A stretch of DNA of 64,000 bases from JAEUMG01 sp046349315 (GCA_046349315.1 JAXMCQ010000016.1:62001-126000); one strand, 5' to 3'. Numbered from the stretch's first letter, positions 1-10,939 are shown. Notes: generated by a model not told the origin, from the sequence alone. Translations and numbers: made by a program.

Positions 1-120
1 AACGGCGTCGAGGAAGTCGTGATTTCCAAGGAAGTCGTCGACGGCGATGCCAAGCCGCTCCTGATCTACGCCGATCGCGACAAGCAGATGCCGGCCAAGG
101 CGGCACCGGCCTCGGCGTGA
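1..120 (+). CDS. clpX: ATP-dependent Clp protease ATP-binding subunit ClpX, C-terminal end
   Basis: This is the last 39 codons of a gene that begins before the window. The visible peptide carries the ClpX C-terminal pattern: VVISKEVV followed by a PLLIYADR-type strand. ClpX is the AAA+ unfoldase that feeds substrates to ClpP. The identification rests on this short tail plus the lon gene immediately downstream, an order (clpP-clpX-lon) that is standard in alphaproteobacteria. The residues after the family core are Ala/Pro/Lys-rich, as is common at this end. Confidence 0.85.
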   Translation, partial: NGVEEVVISKEVVDGDAKPLLIYADRDKQMPAKAAPASA

Positions 121-414
121 TTCGCCGCGCTTTACCGTGCCCGGGCGGCAGCCGCATGGCTGCTGCCCAGATGTTGCGCAGCCTGCCCAATGGTTGCCAT
201 TGAAATCACCTATGGTCGCATCCATCTGTGGCTATTAGGCAACGGCTGTTTTTATTGGTTAGCGCGCTTACCATCCGCGCAATTCATGTGACGACAGCCG
301 CAAGCCAGGGCGATACGATCCGTTGCCGATAGAGTTCGACGAGTCTGCCAATGAATCGGGGGCGCGTCGACAGGGACGGACCGGGATACGGCCCGCTTAA
401 GAAAGGAAACAACA
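121..414. other. clpX-lon intergenic region with a strong hairpin
   Basis: This 294-base gap contains an 11-bp stem (143-153 with 158-168, one G-T wobble, GCAT loop) just after clpX. It lacks a following T-run, so it is either a weak terminator or an mRNA 3' stabiliser. The rest must hold the lon promoter. I could not assign a sigma-70 or heat-shock promoter with confidence. A Shine-Dalgarno-like AAGGAAA lies just before the lon ATG. No convincing small ORF is visible. Confidence 0.5.
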
Positions 415-2841
<2,427 letters not shown>

Positions 2842-2848
2842 TCCATTT

Positions 2849-2890
2849 TCCCTCCCCCTTGTGGGGAGGGATCAAGGGTGGGGGTCGGGC
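2849..2890. repeat. Intergenic repeat, family A (G/C-box palindrome)
   Basis: Just after lon lies CCCTCCCCC, then TTGT, then GGGGAGGG, followed by AGGGTGGGGGTCGG. The same boxes recur at 13636-13743, 14098-14190, 49322-49455 and 52584-52682. This copy is a half-unit. It is an extragenic palindromic element and not coding. Confidence 0.7.
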
Positions 2891-2911
2891 AATGCGATCC
2901 CCGAAAGCTCG

Positions 2912-2950
2912 GAAAGGGCGGAAGGCCAAACCTTCCGCCCTTTCGCTTTT
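2912..2950 (+). terminator. Rho-independent terminator of lon
   Basis: A perfect 14-bp stem (2912-2925 GAAAGGGCGGAAGG with 2931-2944) and a CCAAA loop are followed by GCTTTT. It sits 70 bases after the lon stop codon, past repeat A. Confidence 0.85.
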
Positions 2951-2981
2951 GTGAGACCTTGCCATGCAGGCCTCCTCAATA

Positions 2982-3069
2982 CCCTCATCCTGGGGTGCAT
3001 CGCCGAAGGCGATGCCTCGAATGATGGCCATGGTTCGAGGCCCGGTGCGCGGGCGCCTCACCATGAGGG
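2982..3069. repeat. Intergenic repeat, family B
   Basis: This copy shares the block ATGGTTCGAGGCCCG with 29410-29518. In both copies it is followed after a few bases by GCGGGCGCCTCACCATGAGG, and in both a CCTCRTCCTG box opens the unit. The element is palindromic (TCATGGT...ACCATGA). It sits between the lon terminator and tRNA-Val and is non-coding. Confidence 0.65.
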
Positions 3070-3080
3070 CTGTTGAAGAC

Positions 3081-3109
3081 TTGCTGGCCGGGGCAGGGGC
3101 CGGTATGGA
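3081..3109 (+). promoter_or_regulatory. Candidate sigma-70 promoter of tRNA-Val
   Basis: TTGCTG and TATGGA hexamers are separated by 17 bases, and the -10 box ends 10 bases before the mature tRNA 5' end. The spacing is ideal and the hexamers moderate. Confidence 0.45.
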
Positions 3110-3119
3110 GAGGCCTGAA

Positions 3120-3195
3120 GGGCGGTTAGCTCAGTTGGTAGAGCGCCACGTTTACACCGTGGATGTCGGGAGTTCGAGCCTCTCACCGCCCACCA
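3120..3195 (+). tRNA. tRNA-Val (anticodon TAC)
   Basis: A full cloverleaf: acceptor GGGCGGT pairs with ACCGCCC, D arm GCTC...GAGC, anticodon arm CCACG-TTTACAC-CGTGG with anticodon TAC (reads GTA and related Val codons), and a T arm with TTCGAGC. The discriminator A and CCA end are encoded. Confidence 0.95.
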
Positions 3196-3209
3196 TCATG
3201 CAGTTGGTT

Positions 3210-4025
3210 CTATCGAAGGGACTTTGATTGCTGATCCGATTGTGCCGCGTTGGCCAGGGAGGCCAGCGCCTGGGCATAGCCGCGATATACATAGGTGCAG
3301 CACGCGGCGTAGGCGGCCATGCTCGCCACAACTAGAAACACAACCATCCCGCCGGCGACTTGTACCGAACTTCCCCTCATGACGGACATGGTCACCCCGA
3401 GGAGGATCAAAATTGGCAGTGCCGTGCCGAACTGCACGAGAAGGATACGCCACAGCCCGCGGCGCGAGTCGGCAAGCGCGTTGCGAAGCGTCGCGGCTCT
3501 GGCGTCAATAGCGATAGCTGGAAAGAGAATTGACATCAGGCATAGCAGGAGAAAGGGCAGAATTGCGAAAGTGAACAGAAGTGCTTGCAGAGACGCGAGC
3601 TGCCAATCTGCCGTGACTTCCAGAGGCTTGAGAGCGAAAACCATAATCGAATAGAGGCGCGAGATCACCAACGGGATGGCAAGATAAGCCGCATAGCGCA
3701 GTGTACGGCGTGGATTGGCCGCCAAGCCAGCACGGCTCGGACGCTCCGATAAGAGAAGAAAGCGCTGAATGGCAATCATCAGAACGGCTAGCACGATGGC
3801 TTCGACCAGCGCGGTTACTGTGAAGACGGCGGTCAGTGCGGGGTAGTTCGGCCAGATTAAATCTCTCATAAGGGGCCACGTCGGCAGCGAGAGTCTACCG
3901 GCGCCAGTGGTGATCATCACGACCACTGTCACCAGAAAAAGTGGCAACGTCGCCACCACGGCGCTGAACCCCGCGCGCCACGAGGCAAGTACTACTGGGA
4001 TCACTTTGATAATCTTGACCTTCAT
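3210..4025 (-). CDS. Hypothetical integral membrane protein
   Basis: A 271-residue protein of unknown function with about six hydrophobic helices and short basic loops, so an inner-membrane protein. I recognise no catalytic motif. The overall pattern (evenly spaced helices, a mid-protein FPAIAIDARAA-type loop, small residues near the C-terminus) is like the many uncharacterised multi-helix proteins of Rhizobiales. I start it at MKVKIIK, preceded by AGAGGA at good spacing. An ATG 16 codons further upstream lacks such a site. It is the first gene after tRNA-Val and convergent to it. Confidence 0.6.
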   Translation of the reverse strand: MKVKIIKVIPVVLASWRAGFSAVVATLPLFLVTVVVMITTGAGRLSLPTWPLMRDLIWPNYPALTAVFTVTALVEAIVLAVLMIAIQRFLLLSERPSRAGLAANPRRTLRYAAYLAIPLVISRLYSIMVFALKPLEVTADWQLASLQALLFTFAILPFLLLCLMSILFPAIAIDARAATLRNALADSRRGLWRILLVQFGTALPILILLGVTMSVMRGSSVQVAGGMVVFLVVASMAAYAACCTYVYRGYAQALASLANAAQSDQQSKSLR

Positions 4026-4223
4026 CAGAGTCCTCTGGCCGGTCTCGGCTCTATTGTCACCTATGTCAGTCACACGGATCGGCAGGTCATCTCGAATGGC
4101 CTGCGTAAGCGGGTCCTCTCCTCTCTTCGCTACTGAGCCCCGAAGCCTCGGTCGGGACGGCGACTGGTCAAAACCCGTGCTCTCATTCGGTCAAAGCAAG
4201 TATAGCAGAAAAGTTGTTTGGGC

Positions 4224-5723
4224 CTATCGGAGCGCAGCCTTGAGCCCATCCGCCAACAAATCCCGGGTTTCCGCTCTCACATAAGGCTCGCGCGCAGCGC
4301 CCATCATGAAATCGATCTCGCGGCCCTGATCCCGAAAGCGTCTCACTGTCTCGCGCGCCTTGTCTCTCATCCCGAGATGGCCGTAGCAGGCCATCGCATA
4401 CATCATGTCCCAGGCGCCGTCCGTCATTGGCTCGACGCCGGGCAGCACCTCGGTGAAATGGCCTTCGCCAAATCGCGAGATGCACTCGAATTCGGTGAGC
4501 CAGAAGGGCGGCATGCGATTGAGGCGGCGTGCTTCCTCGCTCAAGGCCCGCGCTTCTTCGGGCTTTCCCTCATAGATGCTGACCATCGAGCGGTTGGAGA
4601 GGCCGAACCAGTCTTTCGGGTTGAGCGCCAAGGCGCGCTCGATCGGCGGGAGGCCGGTTTCAAGTCCTTCCGCATAAACGAGACCTAGACCCAGCACCGC
4701 ATGGGCCTTGGCCGCCGATTCATCGAAGGCTATGGCGTCCCTCGCAAGCCCTATGCCTTTAGCGAGCTTCGCATCCGAGAATTCATACATCCAGCCCGAC
4801 GTGTAGCACATGGCGAGCAAGCTCATCGCCTCGGCATTGCGTGGATCGAGCGCCAGGGCCTGCTCGAAGCAAGTGATGGCGCGCGCTGTCGCCGCCATGG
4901 TGAGTATCTTGAAATGCCAATTGCCCTTGAGAATGTGCTCATAGGCGGCGAAGCTCGCCGGGATGCGCGTTCCGCTCCACGCCGCAATCTCGATCTCCAA
5001 TTGATTGGCGACGGAAGCCGCGATGAGATCGGCGACCTCGTCCTGAAGCTCGAAGATTTGCGCAAGCGGCCGGTCATAGCGTTCGGCCCACATCGCGGTT
5101 TCGCTGCGCGCATCCGCCAGGCGGACTGCGATGCGGATGCGATCCCCCAACCGGCGCACGCTTCCCGTCACCACGAAATCGGCCTTGAGCCGCTCGCGTA
5201 TGATCGCGAAATCAGGCGCCTTGCCGCGAAAGGCCAATGCCGCATGCTGGCCGATGATCGCGAAAGCCCGAAAGCGCGTAAGGCGGTCGGTGATATCCTC
5301 GGTGATCCCGTCGCTGAAATACTGCTGGTCGGGATCGCCGCCCTGGTTCTCGAACGGAAGCACGAAAATGGTAGGCTTTCGCGGGATAGCATCGGACGCG
5401 GGCGTTTCGCGAATGGTGATCGTCCGAACGGTCTCAGGCTCGGGCCCTGCATATTTGTAGCCGCGCCCATGCACGGTTTCGATCATTCCAGGTTCGAGGG
5501 CTTTCCGCAGCGCCGAGACATGCACTTGCAGCGTGTTCTCCTCGACGATCGCATTGGGCCACACGGTTTCGAGAAGGGAATTCTTGCTGATCACCGCGCC
5601 GGCATGGTCGAGAAGCTCACAGAGAATGTCGAAAGCGGCCACCGACAATTCCAGGGGCCCGGCGGGGCCAGCTAGCTGCCGCTCGCGCCGCTTCAGGAGA
5701 TAGGGTCCGAATTGAAGGTCCAT
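4224..5723 (-). CDS. Winged-helix transcriptional regulator with TolB-like and TPR domains
   Basis: A 499-residue putative transcription factor. Residues 1-95 form an OmpR/PhoB-type winged helix (ILCELLDHAGAVISKNSL, then TVHGRGYKY at the wing). Residues about 115-250 form a TolB-like domain (FVLPFENQGGDPDQQYFSDG), and about 260-499 are TPR-like helical repeats. There is no membrane helix, unlike CadC, so it should act in the cytoplasm. The same TolB/TPR module occurs at 41301-43058 fused to a cyclase domain. A 70-codon ORF is divergently placed 148 bases away and may be its target. The signal sensed cannot be told from sequence. Confidence 0.85.
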   Translation of the reverse strand: MDLQFGPYLLKRRERQLAGPAGPLELSVAAFDILCELLDHAGAVISKNSLLETVWPNAIVEENTLQVHVSALRKALEPGMIETVHGRGYKYAGPEPETVRTITIRETPASDAIPRKPTIFVLPFENQGGDPDQQYFSDGITEDITDRLTRFRAFAIIGQHAALAFRGKAPDFAIIRERLKADFVVTGSVRRLGDRIRIAVRLADARSETAMWAERYDRPLAQIFELQDEVADLIAASVANQLEIEIAAWSGTRIPASFAAYEHILKGNWHFKILTMAATARAITCFEQALALDPRNAEAMSLLAMCYTSGWMYEFSDAKLAKGIGLARDAIAFDESAAKAHAVLGLGLVYAEGLETGLPPIERALALNPKDWFGLSNRSMVSIYEGKPEEARALSEEARRLNRMPPFWLTEFECISRFGEGHFTEVLPGVEPMTDGAWDMMYAMACYGHLGMRDKARETVRRFRDQGREIDFMMGAAREPYVRAETRDLLADGLKAALR

Positions 5724-5871
5724 GCGCGGCCTGAAGCTCCCTTACGAGGCGCGAAACTTAGCCCAACGTAGCGTCCAAGGCGAATTTCATGATTCTTCAG
5801 GAAGCTGATCGTCCGTGCCAAGGACCGTCCGCGCACTGCCTGTCATCCTCGCATCACAGGAGGAATTCGAC

Positions 5872-6084
5872 ATGCGGACCATCCCCACGACATTGGCACT
5901 CCGGCCACAACTCAGTCGCCCGGCCTTTCTTGGCTTGACGAAGCCGAAGCTCAATCTCCGCCTATCGCTCGCCACGTTTTTCGTGACGATCGGCGAAGCA
6001 TTCCAACTCGCCTACGTTGCACCCTATGAGCCAAGACGCGGTCGAGTTGAACGGTCATGCGCCAACAGGGATGACTGGAGCTAG
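5872..6084 (+). CDS. Small hypothetical protein (70 aa)
   Basis: An ORF of 70 codons with a near-perfect ribosome binding site (AGGAGG, 8 bases before the ATG). The first half is Pro/Leu/Arg-rich with basic residues, the middle is a short hydrophobic stretch (LATFFVTIGEAFQLAYV) that could be membrane-associated, and the C-terminus is Arg-rich. I do not recognise a family. It is divergent from the winged-helix/TPR regulator and shares its 148-base promoter region. The strong SD is the main reason to call it. A longer in-frame start at 5815 lacks an SD. Confidence 0.5.
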   Translation: MRTIPTTLALRPQLSRPAFLGLTKPKLNLRLSLATFFVTIGEAFQLAYVAPYEPRRGRVERSCANRDDWS

Positions 6085-6328
6085 AAGCGTTTTGAACGGG
6101 TCGGGCGTCGGCTTGCGGCTATCCAGCGTTCAAGGCGATTGCTTCTGCGGCATTCATGATCGAACATCGCCGCTACCGCCGCGATACTTGGCGCCGTAAG
6201 CGTGACAATGTTCTAACGGTTCGTACTCGGTATATTGCTGCCGGCGGGAACAGCCGTGCGGCACGCGACTTATTTGGTGAAGCTTCATCAAGGTAGTCAG
6301 GCCGCCTGCGAGCAAGTGGAGATCGGCC

Positions 6329-6910
6329 ATGGCGGAAGTTCTGCTTTTTCACCACGCGCAAGGACTGACGCCGGGCATTCGCGCATTTGCCGACGGCTTG
6401 CGCGCTGCCGGTCACACCGTGCATACGCCGGACTTGTTCGGCGGCCGCATTTTCCCAAGCATTGCAGACGGCCTCGCCTATATCGAGAAGACTGGCTTCG
6501 ATGGTCTCAGGGAGCAGGGCGTTCGCATCGCCGATAACCTGCCGTTCGAACTCGTTTACGCGGGCTTTTCATTCGGCGTTCTGCCCGCGCAACAGCTTGC
6601 ACAGACCCGCGCCGGCGCGCGTGGCGCACTGCTTTTCTATTCCTGTCTCTCGGTCAGCGGCGAATGGGCTTTCGGGCCATGGCCGGAGAGCGTTCCGGTG
6701 CAAATCCACGGCATGGACAATGACCCGATTTTCGTTGGCGAAGGCGATATCGATGCCGCGCGGGAGATCGTGGCAACGGCCAAGGACGCGCAATTATTTC
6801 TGTACCCTGGTGACCAGCATTATTTCGCTGACAGTTCTTTGCCGTCCTTCGATGCCGAGGCGGCCAGACAGCTTAACGCCCGAGTGCTCGCATTTCTGGA
6901 CCGGGTCTGA
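6329..6910 (+). CDS. Dienelactone hydrolase family protein
   Basis: A 193-residue alpha/beta hydrolase of the dienelactone hydrolase family, probably cytoplasmic (no signal peptide). It opens with the VLLFHHAQGLTPGI oxyanion-region strand. The nucleophile elbow reads G-F-S-F-G, with Ser where classical dienelactone hydrolase has Cys. Candidate acid and base residues are the Asp in HGMDNDP and the His in GDQHYF. Substrate is unknown; Ser variants often hydrolyse esters other than dienelactone. It appears monocistronic, with about 240 bases of non-coding DNA before it in which I see no feature. Confidence 0.85.
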   Translation: MAEVLLFHHAQGLTPGIRAFADGLRAAGHTVHTPDLFGGRIFPSIADGLAYIEKTGFDGLREQGVRIADNLPFELVYAGFSFGVLPAQQLAQTRAGARGALLFYSCLSVSGEWAFGPWPESVPVQIHGMDNDPIFVGEGDIDAAREIVATAKDAQLFLYPGDQHYFADSSLPSFDAEAARQLNARVLAFLDRV

Positions 6911-6961
6911 CAGAGTATTTTTTTCATTGACGAAGTTCCTTTTCTGTTCTATTGACCGGCA

Positions 6962-7678
6962 ATGGACTGGGAATTGGCCATCGAAAGCAAGCGCGTGCCA
7001 CTGTTGGCCGTGGTGTTGGCGCTGTTCGCCAAGATCGGGCTTAGCGAAGGCGTTTCGATCGAGAGGATCTCAAAGCCGCTCCACCGGTCCGTGCTCTTGA
7101 TCCTGCGGTCGGCGGAATCAGCGGTGAGACGGCTGATTGTCGCCGCGGCGCGTGACATCGTGCTGGGGCCCAGCGAACCCCGGCTATACAAGCCAAGGCA
7201 GAAGCCTTCCACCAAGCCCAAAGCCGATGGCGAAGCCAAACCCAGGCGCAAACGCCGGCCCTTGTTCAACCTCTTCGACGCGCTCAGGCGTGTCGGCCGC
7301 CGTTTCAGGAAGAAGCGTCGTGGCCCCGAGCCCCACATTCATTCCATCGAGTCGTTCTTTGAGCAGAAACAGGCTGAGATCGCCGCCGCTCAGGCAAAGC
7401 GGCAGGTCGTCGATGACGGCATGGTCAGTGCCAGGAACCTGGTCCGCCGCCTCGTGGCTGTCCTGGACGCCGTTCAGGACATCCCGCGCCACGCCATGCG
7501 GCTTGCCCGCTGGGAGGCCCGGCCCTTCGACGAGCGCCGGCCTGAGCGCTCGGGCCCATTGCGCTCCGGGCGCCCACCGGGATACCGCCAGCGGAACATC
7601 CACGAGGTCGACCAGATCCTCAAAGACTGCGACTGGCTCGCACGCCTCGGAAACCCGCCGCGCGACGACACGTCTTAG
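6962..7678 (+). CDS. Hypothetical basic protein
   Basis: A 238-residue protein of unknown function. Residues 1-30 contain one amphipathic or membrane-associated helix (PLLAVVLALFAKIGL). Residues about 70-120 are very rich in Lys, Arg and Pro (KPRRKRRP, RRFRKKRRGPEP), and the last third is a mixed charged domain ending in a conserved-looking DQILKDCDWL motif. I believe similar proteins occur in Bradyrhizobium-like genomes, but I know of no function. The basic middle suggests nucleic-acid or membrane-surface contact (inference). Confidence 0.6.
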   Translation: MDWELAIESKRVPLLAVVLALFAKIGLSEGVSIERISKPLHRSVLLILRSAESAVRRLIVAAARDIVLGPSEPRLYKPRQKPSTKPKADGEAKPRRKRRPLFNLFDALRRVGRRFRKKRRGPEPHIHSIESFFEQKQAEIAAAQAKRQVVDDGMVSARNLVRRLVAVLDAVQDIPRHAMRLARWEARPFDERRPERSGPLRSGRPPGYRQRNIHEVDQILKDCDWLARLGNPPRDDTS

Positions 7679-7795
7679 GGGGCACTCCGAATCCATTCAG
7701 CTCTGACAACCCTGCCGCTCCCGGCAGGACAACGACGCTTGCCTGTGCTGGCGTCGAATGCCAGTTTGCGGACCCGTCAAGACAGGAGAGGTCCA

Positions 7796-8182
7796 GTGAG
7801 CCGGCAACAAATTTCTTCAGGATCGAAATTCGAAGCCGAGATGGCCTATTCGCGGGCCATCGTCGATGGCAACTGGATCTTCGTCTCGGGCACCACCGGC
7901 TTTGACTATGCCAAAATGACGATTTCCGAGGACGTGGCCGAGCAGGCCGAGCAGTGCTTCCGCAACATCAAGACCGCCATGGAAAAGGCCGGCTTCAGTC
8001 TCGCCGATACCGTGCGGGTACATTACATCCTGCCCAAGGCCGATGACTTCCAGGCCTGCTGGCCGGCCATGCGGAAATATCTCGGCGACGTGCGGCCCGC
8101 CGCCACCATGTTCGTGGCCGGCTTGGTCGATCCGCGCATGAAGATCGAGATCGAGGTCACCGGCCGGCGCAAGCAAGCCTGA
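7796..8182 (+). CDS. RidA family (YjgF/Rid) protein
   Basis: A 128-residue Rid-family protein. RidA enzymes hydrolyse reactive enamine/imine intermediates released by PLP enzymes. The VRPAATMFVAGL segment supplies the conserved Arg, and a Glu follows in KIEIEV, consistent with an active deaminase. A GTG start at 7796 is chosen because AGGAGAGG lies 4 bases upstream and the N-terminus then matches the family (SRQQISSGSKFE). The in-frame ATG 19 codons upstream has no SD. It sits just before tRNA-Asp. Threonine ammonia-lyase, a classic source of RidA substrate, lies 27 kb away. Confidence 0.9.
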   Translation: MSRQQISSGSKFEAEMAYSRAIVDGNWIFVSGTTGFDYAKMTISEDVAEQAEQCFRNIKTAMEKAGFSLADTVRVHYILPKADDFQACWPAMRKYLGDVRPAATMFVAGLVDPRMKIEIEVTGRRKQA

Positions 8183-8195
8183 ACGCCCGCATTGC

Positions 8196-8224
8196 TTGAC
8201 AGGGGGAGGGGGCTGCCCTATCAC
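8196..8224 (+). promoter_or_regulatory. Promoter of tRNA-Asp
   Basis: A consensus -35 TTGACA and a -10 TATCAC are separated by exactly 17 bases. The -10 ends 16 bases before the mature tRNA 5' end. Confidence 0.7.
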
Positions 8225-8240
8225 CCCGCCACGCTTGATT

Positions 8241-8317
8241 GCGGGTGTAGCTCAGTTGGTTAGAGCGTCGGCCTGTCACGCCGAAGGTCGCGGGTTCGAG
8301 CCCCGTCACTCGCGCCA
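8241..8317 (+). tRNA. tRNA-Asp (anticodon GTC)
   Basis: A full cloverleaf: acceptor GCGGGTG/CACTCGC, D arm GCTC...GAGC, anticodon loop CTGTCAC with anticodon GTC, T loop TTCGAGC, discriminator G and encoded CCA. Confidence 0.96.
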
Positions 8318-8380
8318 ATCGCATCTCCGGATTGGCCCGCCAAGCGCTTCCAAACCGGGAACCGGTGAGGAACTCGCCCC

Positions 8381-9559
8381 GTGATCGCTCCCCCCTTTGA
8401 CCGCCCCGAATATGACCGCCGCCTGCGGCTTGTGCGCGAAGAAATGGCGCGCCGCGGCCTCGACCTCCTGATCGTCACCGACATCGCCAACCAGCATTAT
8501 TTGACCGCCTATGACGGCTGGTCCTTCTACACGCCGCAAGTCGTCGTGGTGCCGCTCGAGGACGAGGAGCCGTTCTGGATCGGCCGCGCGATGGATGCGG
8601 CGGGCGGCAAGCTCACCGCCTGGATGCGCTCCGACAATGTCGTGGGCTTTCCCGAATCTTACGTGCAGCAGACCGATCGCCATCCCATGGACTGGATTGC
8701 CGAATGGCTGCGCGGCCGGGGCTATGGCAAGCGCCGCATCGGCGTCGAGCTCGAAGCCTATTACTATTCGCCCAAGGCGCATGAACGGCTCGTTGAGGGT
8801 CTGCCCGATGCGAGGATTACAGATGCGAGCCTCTTGGTAAGCTGGGTCCGCGCGGTCAAGACGCCGGCCGAGATCGCCTATCTGAGGAAGGCCGCGCGGC
8901 TTGCCGAAGCGGCGATGACCAAGGCCTATGAGGTGATTGCTCCCGGCGTGCGCGAATGCGACGCGGTGGCCGCGATCCAGGCCGCACAGGTGGCGGGCTC
9001 GCCGGATTTCGCCGGCGACATCACCGCCTTGCCGGCAACGATCCTCGGCGGCGAGAATGCGTCGGCCCCGCACATCATGTGGACCGATCGCCGCTTCGGG
9101 GCCAACGAGACAATCGCCCTCGAACTTGCCGGCGTTTGCCGGCGCTATGCGGCGGGGCTCGCCCGCACCATGCAGCTCGGAAAAATGCCGCAGAAGGTTG
9201 CCGACACCGCCAAGGCGGTGATCGAGGGCATGGACGCCGTGCTTGGTGCCGTGAAGCCCGGCGCCGCGGCCGAATCCGTCGAGGCCGCCTGGCGAGAAGT
9301 CATCGCGCGCCATGGTCTCAAGAAGGAATCGCGCATCGGCTATTCGATCGGCGTCGCCTATCCGCCCGATTGGGGCGAGCACACGATCAGCTTGCGCGCA
9401 GGGGACAAGACGATCCTCCAGGAGGGCAATGTCCTCCACTCCATCCTCGGCATGTGGATGGATGGCTGGGGCCTCGAAGTGAGCGAGACGATCCTCGTCA
9501 CGCCGCAGGGCAGCGAGACGCTCACCCGCTTCCCCCGCGACGTCTTCATCAAGGCCTGA
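8381..9559 (+). CDS. M24-fold hydrolase resembling ectoine hydrolase (DoeA/EutD)
   Basis: A 392-residue creatinase/aminopeptidase-P fold protein: creatinase N-domain (1-150), then a pita-bread domain. The metal-ligand motif of M24 peptidases (two Asp) is replaced at about 248-263 by ELAGVCRRYAAGLART, so the usual dinuclear metal site is absent, as in creatinase and ectoine hydrolases. Other EutD/DoeA-like segments are GYSIGVAYPPDWGE and GLEVSET. Family knowledge: EutD/DoeA open the ectoine ring to N-acetyl-diaminobutyrate. A deacylase-like M20 gene follows 7 bases later, fitting a two-step degradation route. The substrate here is inferred and could be another cyclic amide. Confidence 0.75.
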   Translation: MIAPPFDRPEYDRRLRLVREEMARRGLDLLIVTDIANQHYLTAYDGWSFYTPQVVVVPLEDEEPFWIGRAMDAAGGKLTAWMRSDNVVGFPESYVQQTDRHPMDWIAEWLRGRGYGKRRIGVELEAYYYSPKAHERLVEGLPDARITDASLLVSWVRAVKTPAEIAYLRKAARLAEAAMTKAYEVIAPGVRECDAVAAIQAAQVAGSPDFAGDITALPATILGGENASAPHIMWTDRRFGANETIALELAGVCRRYAAGLARTMQLGKMPQKVADTAKAVIEGMDAVLGAVKPGAAAESVEAAWREVIARHGLKKESRIGYSIGVAYPPDWGEHTISLRAGDKTILQEGNVLHSILGMWMDGWGLEVSETILVTPQGSETLTRFPRDVFIKA

Positions 9560-9566
9560 GCATTCG

Positions 9567-10746
9567 ATGGCGTGGCAGGATCTCATTCCCGATGATCTGG
9601 CCAATCGCATGATCGCGCTCAGGCGCCATCTGCACGCCAATCCGGAACTGTCGAACGAGGAAGTCGAGACCCAGCGCCATCTGCGCCAGGCGCTCGAGGC
9701 GGAAGGGCTTGGTCCCATCCGCTCGGTGGCCGGAACGGGTCTTGCCATCGATATCACCGGCGATATTCCAGGTTCAAACCGCGCGCTGGCCATCCGCGCC
9801 GATATCGATGCGCTCCCCATCCACGAGGAAACCGGTCTCGCCTTCGCGTCCCGCAACCCGGGCGTCATGCATGCCTGCGGCCATGATGCCCATGCCGCGA
9901 TGGCGGTCGCGGCCGCTTCCGCGCTGGCTAGGCGGCGCAGTGAATTCAGCGGCACGGTCCGCTTCATCTTCCAGCCGGCCGAGGAGGCCGAGCCTGGGCG
10001 GTCGCCGCGTCGTCGCGGAAGGTCTGCTCGATGATGTCGAGGCGGCGATCGGCATCCATGTCGATCCCTATCTCGAGACCGGCAAGATCGCCGTCGCGGC
10101 TGGCCCCTACACATTGGCGAGCGACATTTTCGACATTGTGGTGACCGGCAAGTCCGCCCACGCCGCCACGCCCCATGAGGGCATCGATGCGCTGGCAATC
10201 GCCGCCGCTATGGTGGGCGAGCTTCAGAAGATCATCGCCCGCGAGACCGGCCCGTTTGAGCCCGCGGTGCTTTCGATCACGGGCTTCAGGGCGGGTGGCG
10301 CTTACAACATCATTGCCGATCGCGCCGAACTGAAGGGAACGATCAGATCGGGCGCGCGGGAAAGCCGGGTGCGTCTGCGTCGCCGGCTTCAGGAGGTCGT
10401 CTCTTCTGTCGCAGCAGCCCATGGCGCATCGGCCGAGATCAGGCTCGTCGAAGGCGAGCCCGCCGTGATCAACGAATCTGAAATGGTCAAGCTGATCAGT
10501 GACGCTGCACGCAATGCTATAGGCACCGGTTCAGTGATCGAAGCCCCCGGCTGGGCCGCCGCCGATGATTTCGGCTTCTACAGCGAAAAGCTTCCGGCGG
10601 TGTATTTCCGCCTTGGCGTCATGCAACAGGAAGCGACGGAAACTTACGCCCTGCATCATCCGAAATTTCGGATCGACGAGGCAGCCATGCCGCTTGGGGC
10701 TGCGACCCTTGCCCGGGCCGCTCTCGACTTCCTCGCCGCCCGATAG
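9567..10746 (+). pseudogene. M20 family amidohydrolase, interrupted by a frameshift
   Basis: Two reading frames together give a complete M20/AbgB-type amidohydrolase. The first part (from 9567) has the metal motif HACGHDAHAAMA at about residue 102 and FQPAEEAE. The second frame continues directly from about 9994 with LGGRRVVAEGLLDD, the dimerisation domain and the C-terminal catalytic domain to 10746. The break lies at 9990-9996 in a GAGCCTGGG context and needs one base removed or two added. It is either a real inactivating mutation or an assembly error; the downstream codons show no decay, so it is recent or artefactual. The enzyme would deacylate an N-acyl amino acid, possibly the product of the upstream M24 hydrolase. 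Confidence 0.75.
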
Positions 10747-10939
10747 CAGCTATTCCGCTCTGCCACACGGCAATCCGGCCCCATGTTGGGGATTGATGTC
10801 CAAACGTCACAAGTTCTTGCTAGCTCCGCGTTTTTCGGAACTCTGGAATTGGTCCAAATCTCTTGCGATGCAGCATGTGGTGCGCTAGGACGGCGCAAGG
10901 GAAAAAGGCCGCGTCAAGGCGGCCCAAGAGGCGGTTCTG
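10747..10939. other. Leader and promoter region of the nuo operon
   Basis: These 193 bases separate the M20 gene from nuoA and must contain the complex I promoter. A possible weak pair is TTGCGA at 10863 and TAGGAC at 10886 with 17-base spacing. I see no terminator or riboswitch-like fold. The nuoA start is preceded by AAGAGGCGG. Confidence 0.35.

Noticed and set aside
3120..8317. Integrative element with attachment sites in tRNA-Val and tRNA-Asp
   Set aside because: No integrase and no repeated tRNA 3' end were found between or beyond the two tRNAs.
8306..10198. 630-codon minus-strand frame opposite the M24 and M20 genes
   Set aside because: It overlaps tRNA-Asp and two recognisable genes and its sequence is Arg/Gly-rich noise. 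It is a shadow of coding bias.
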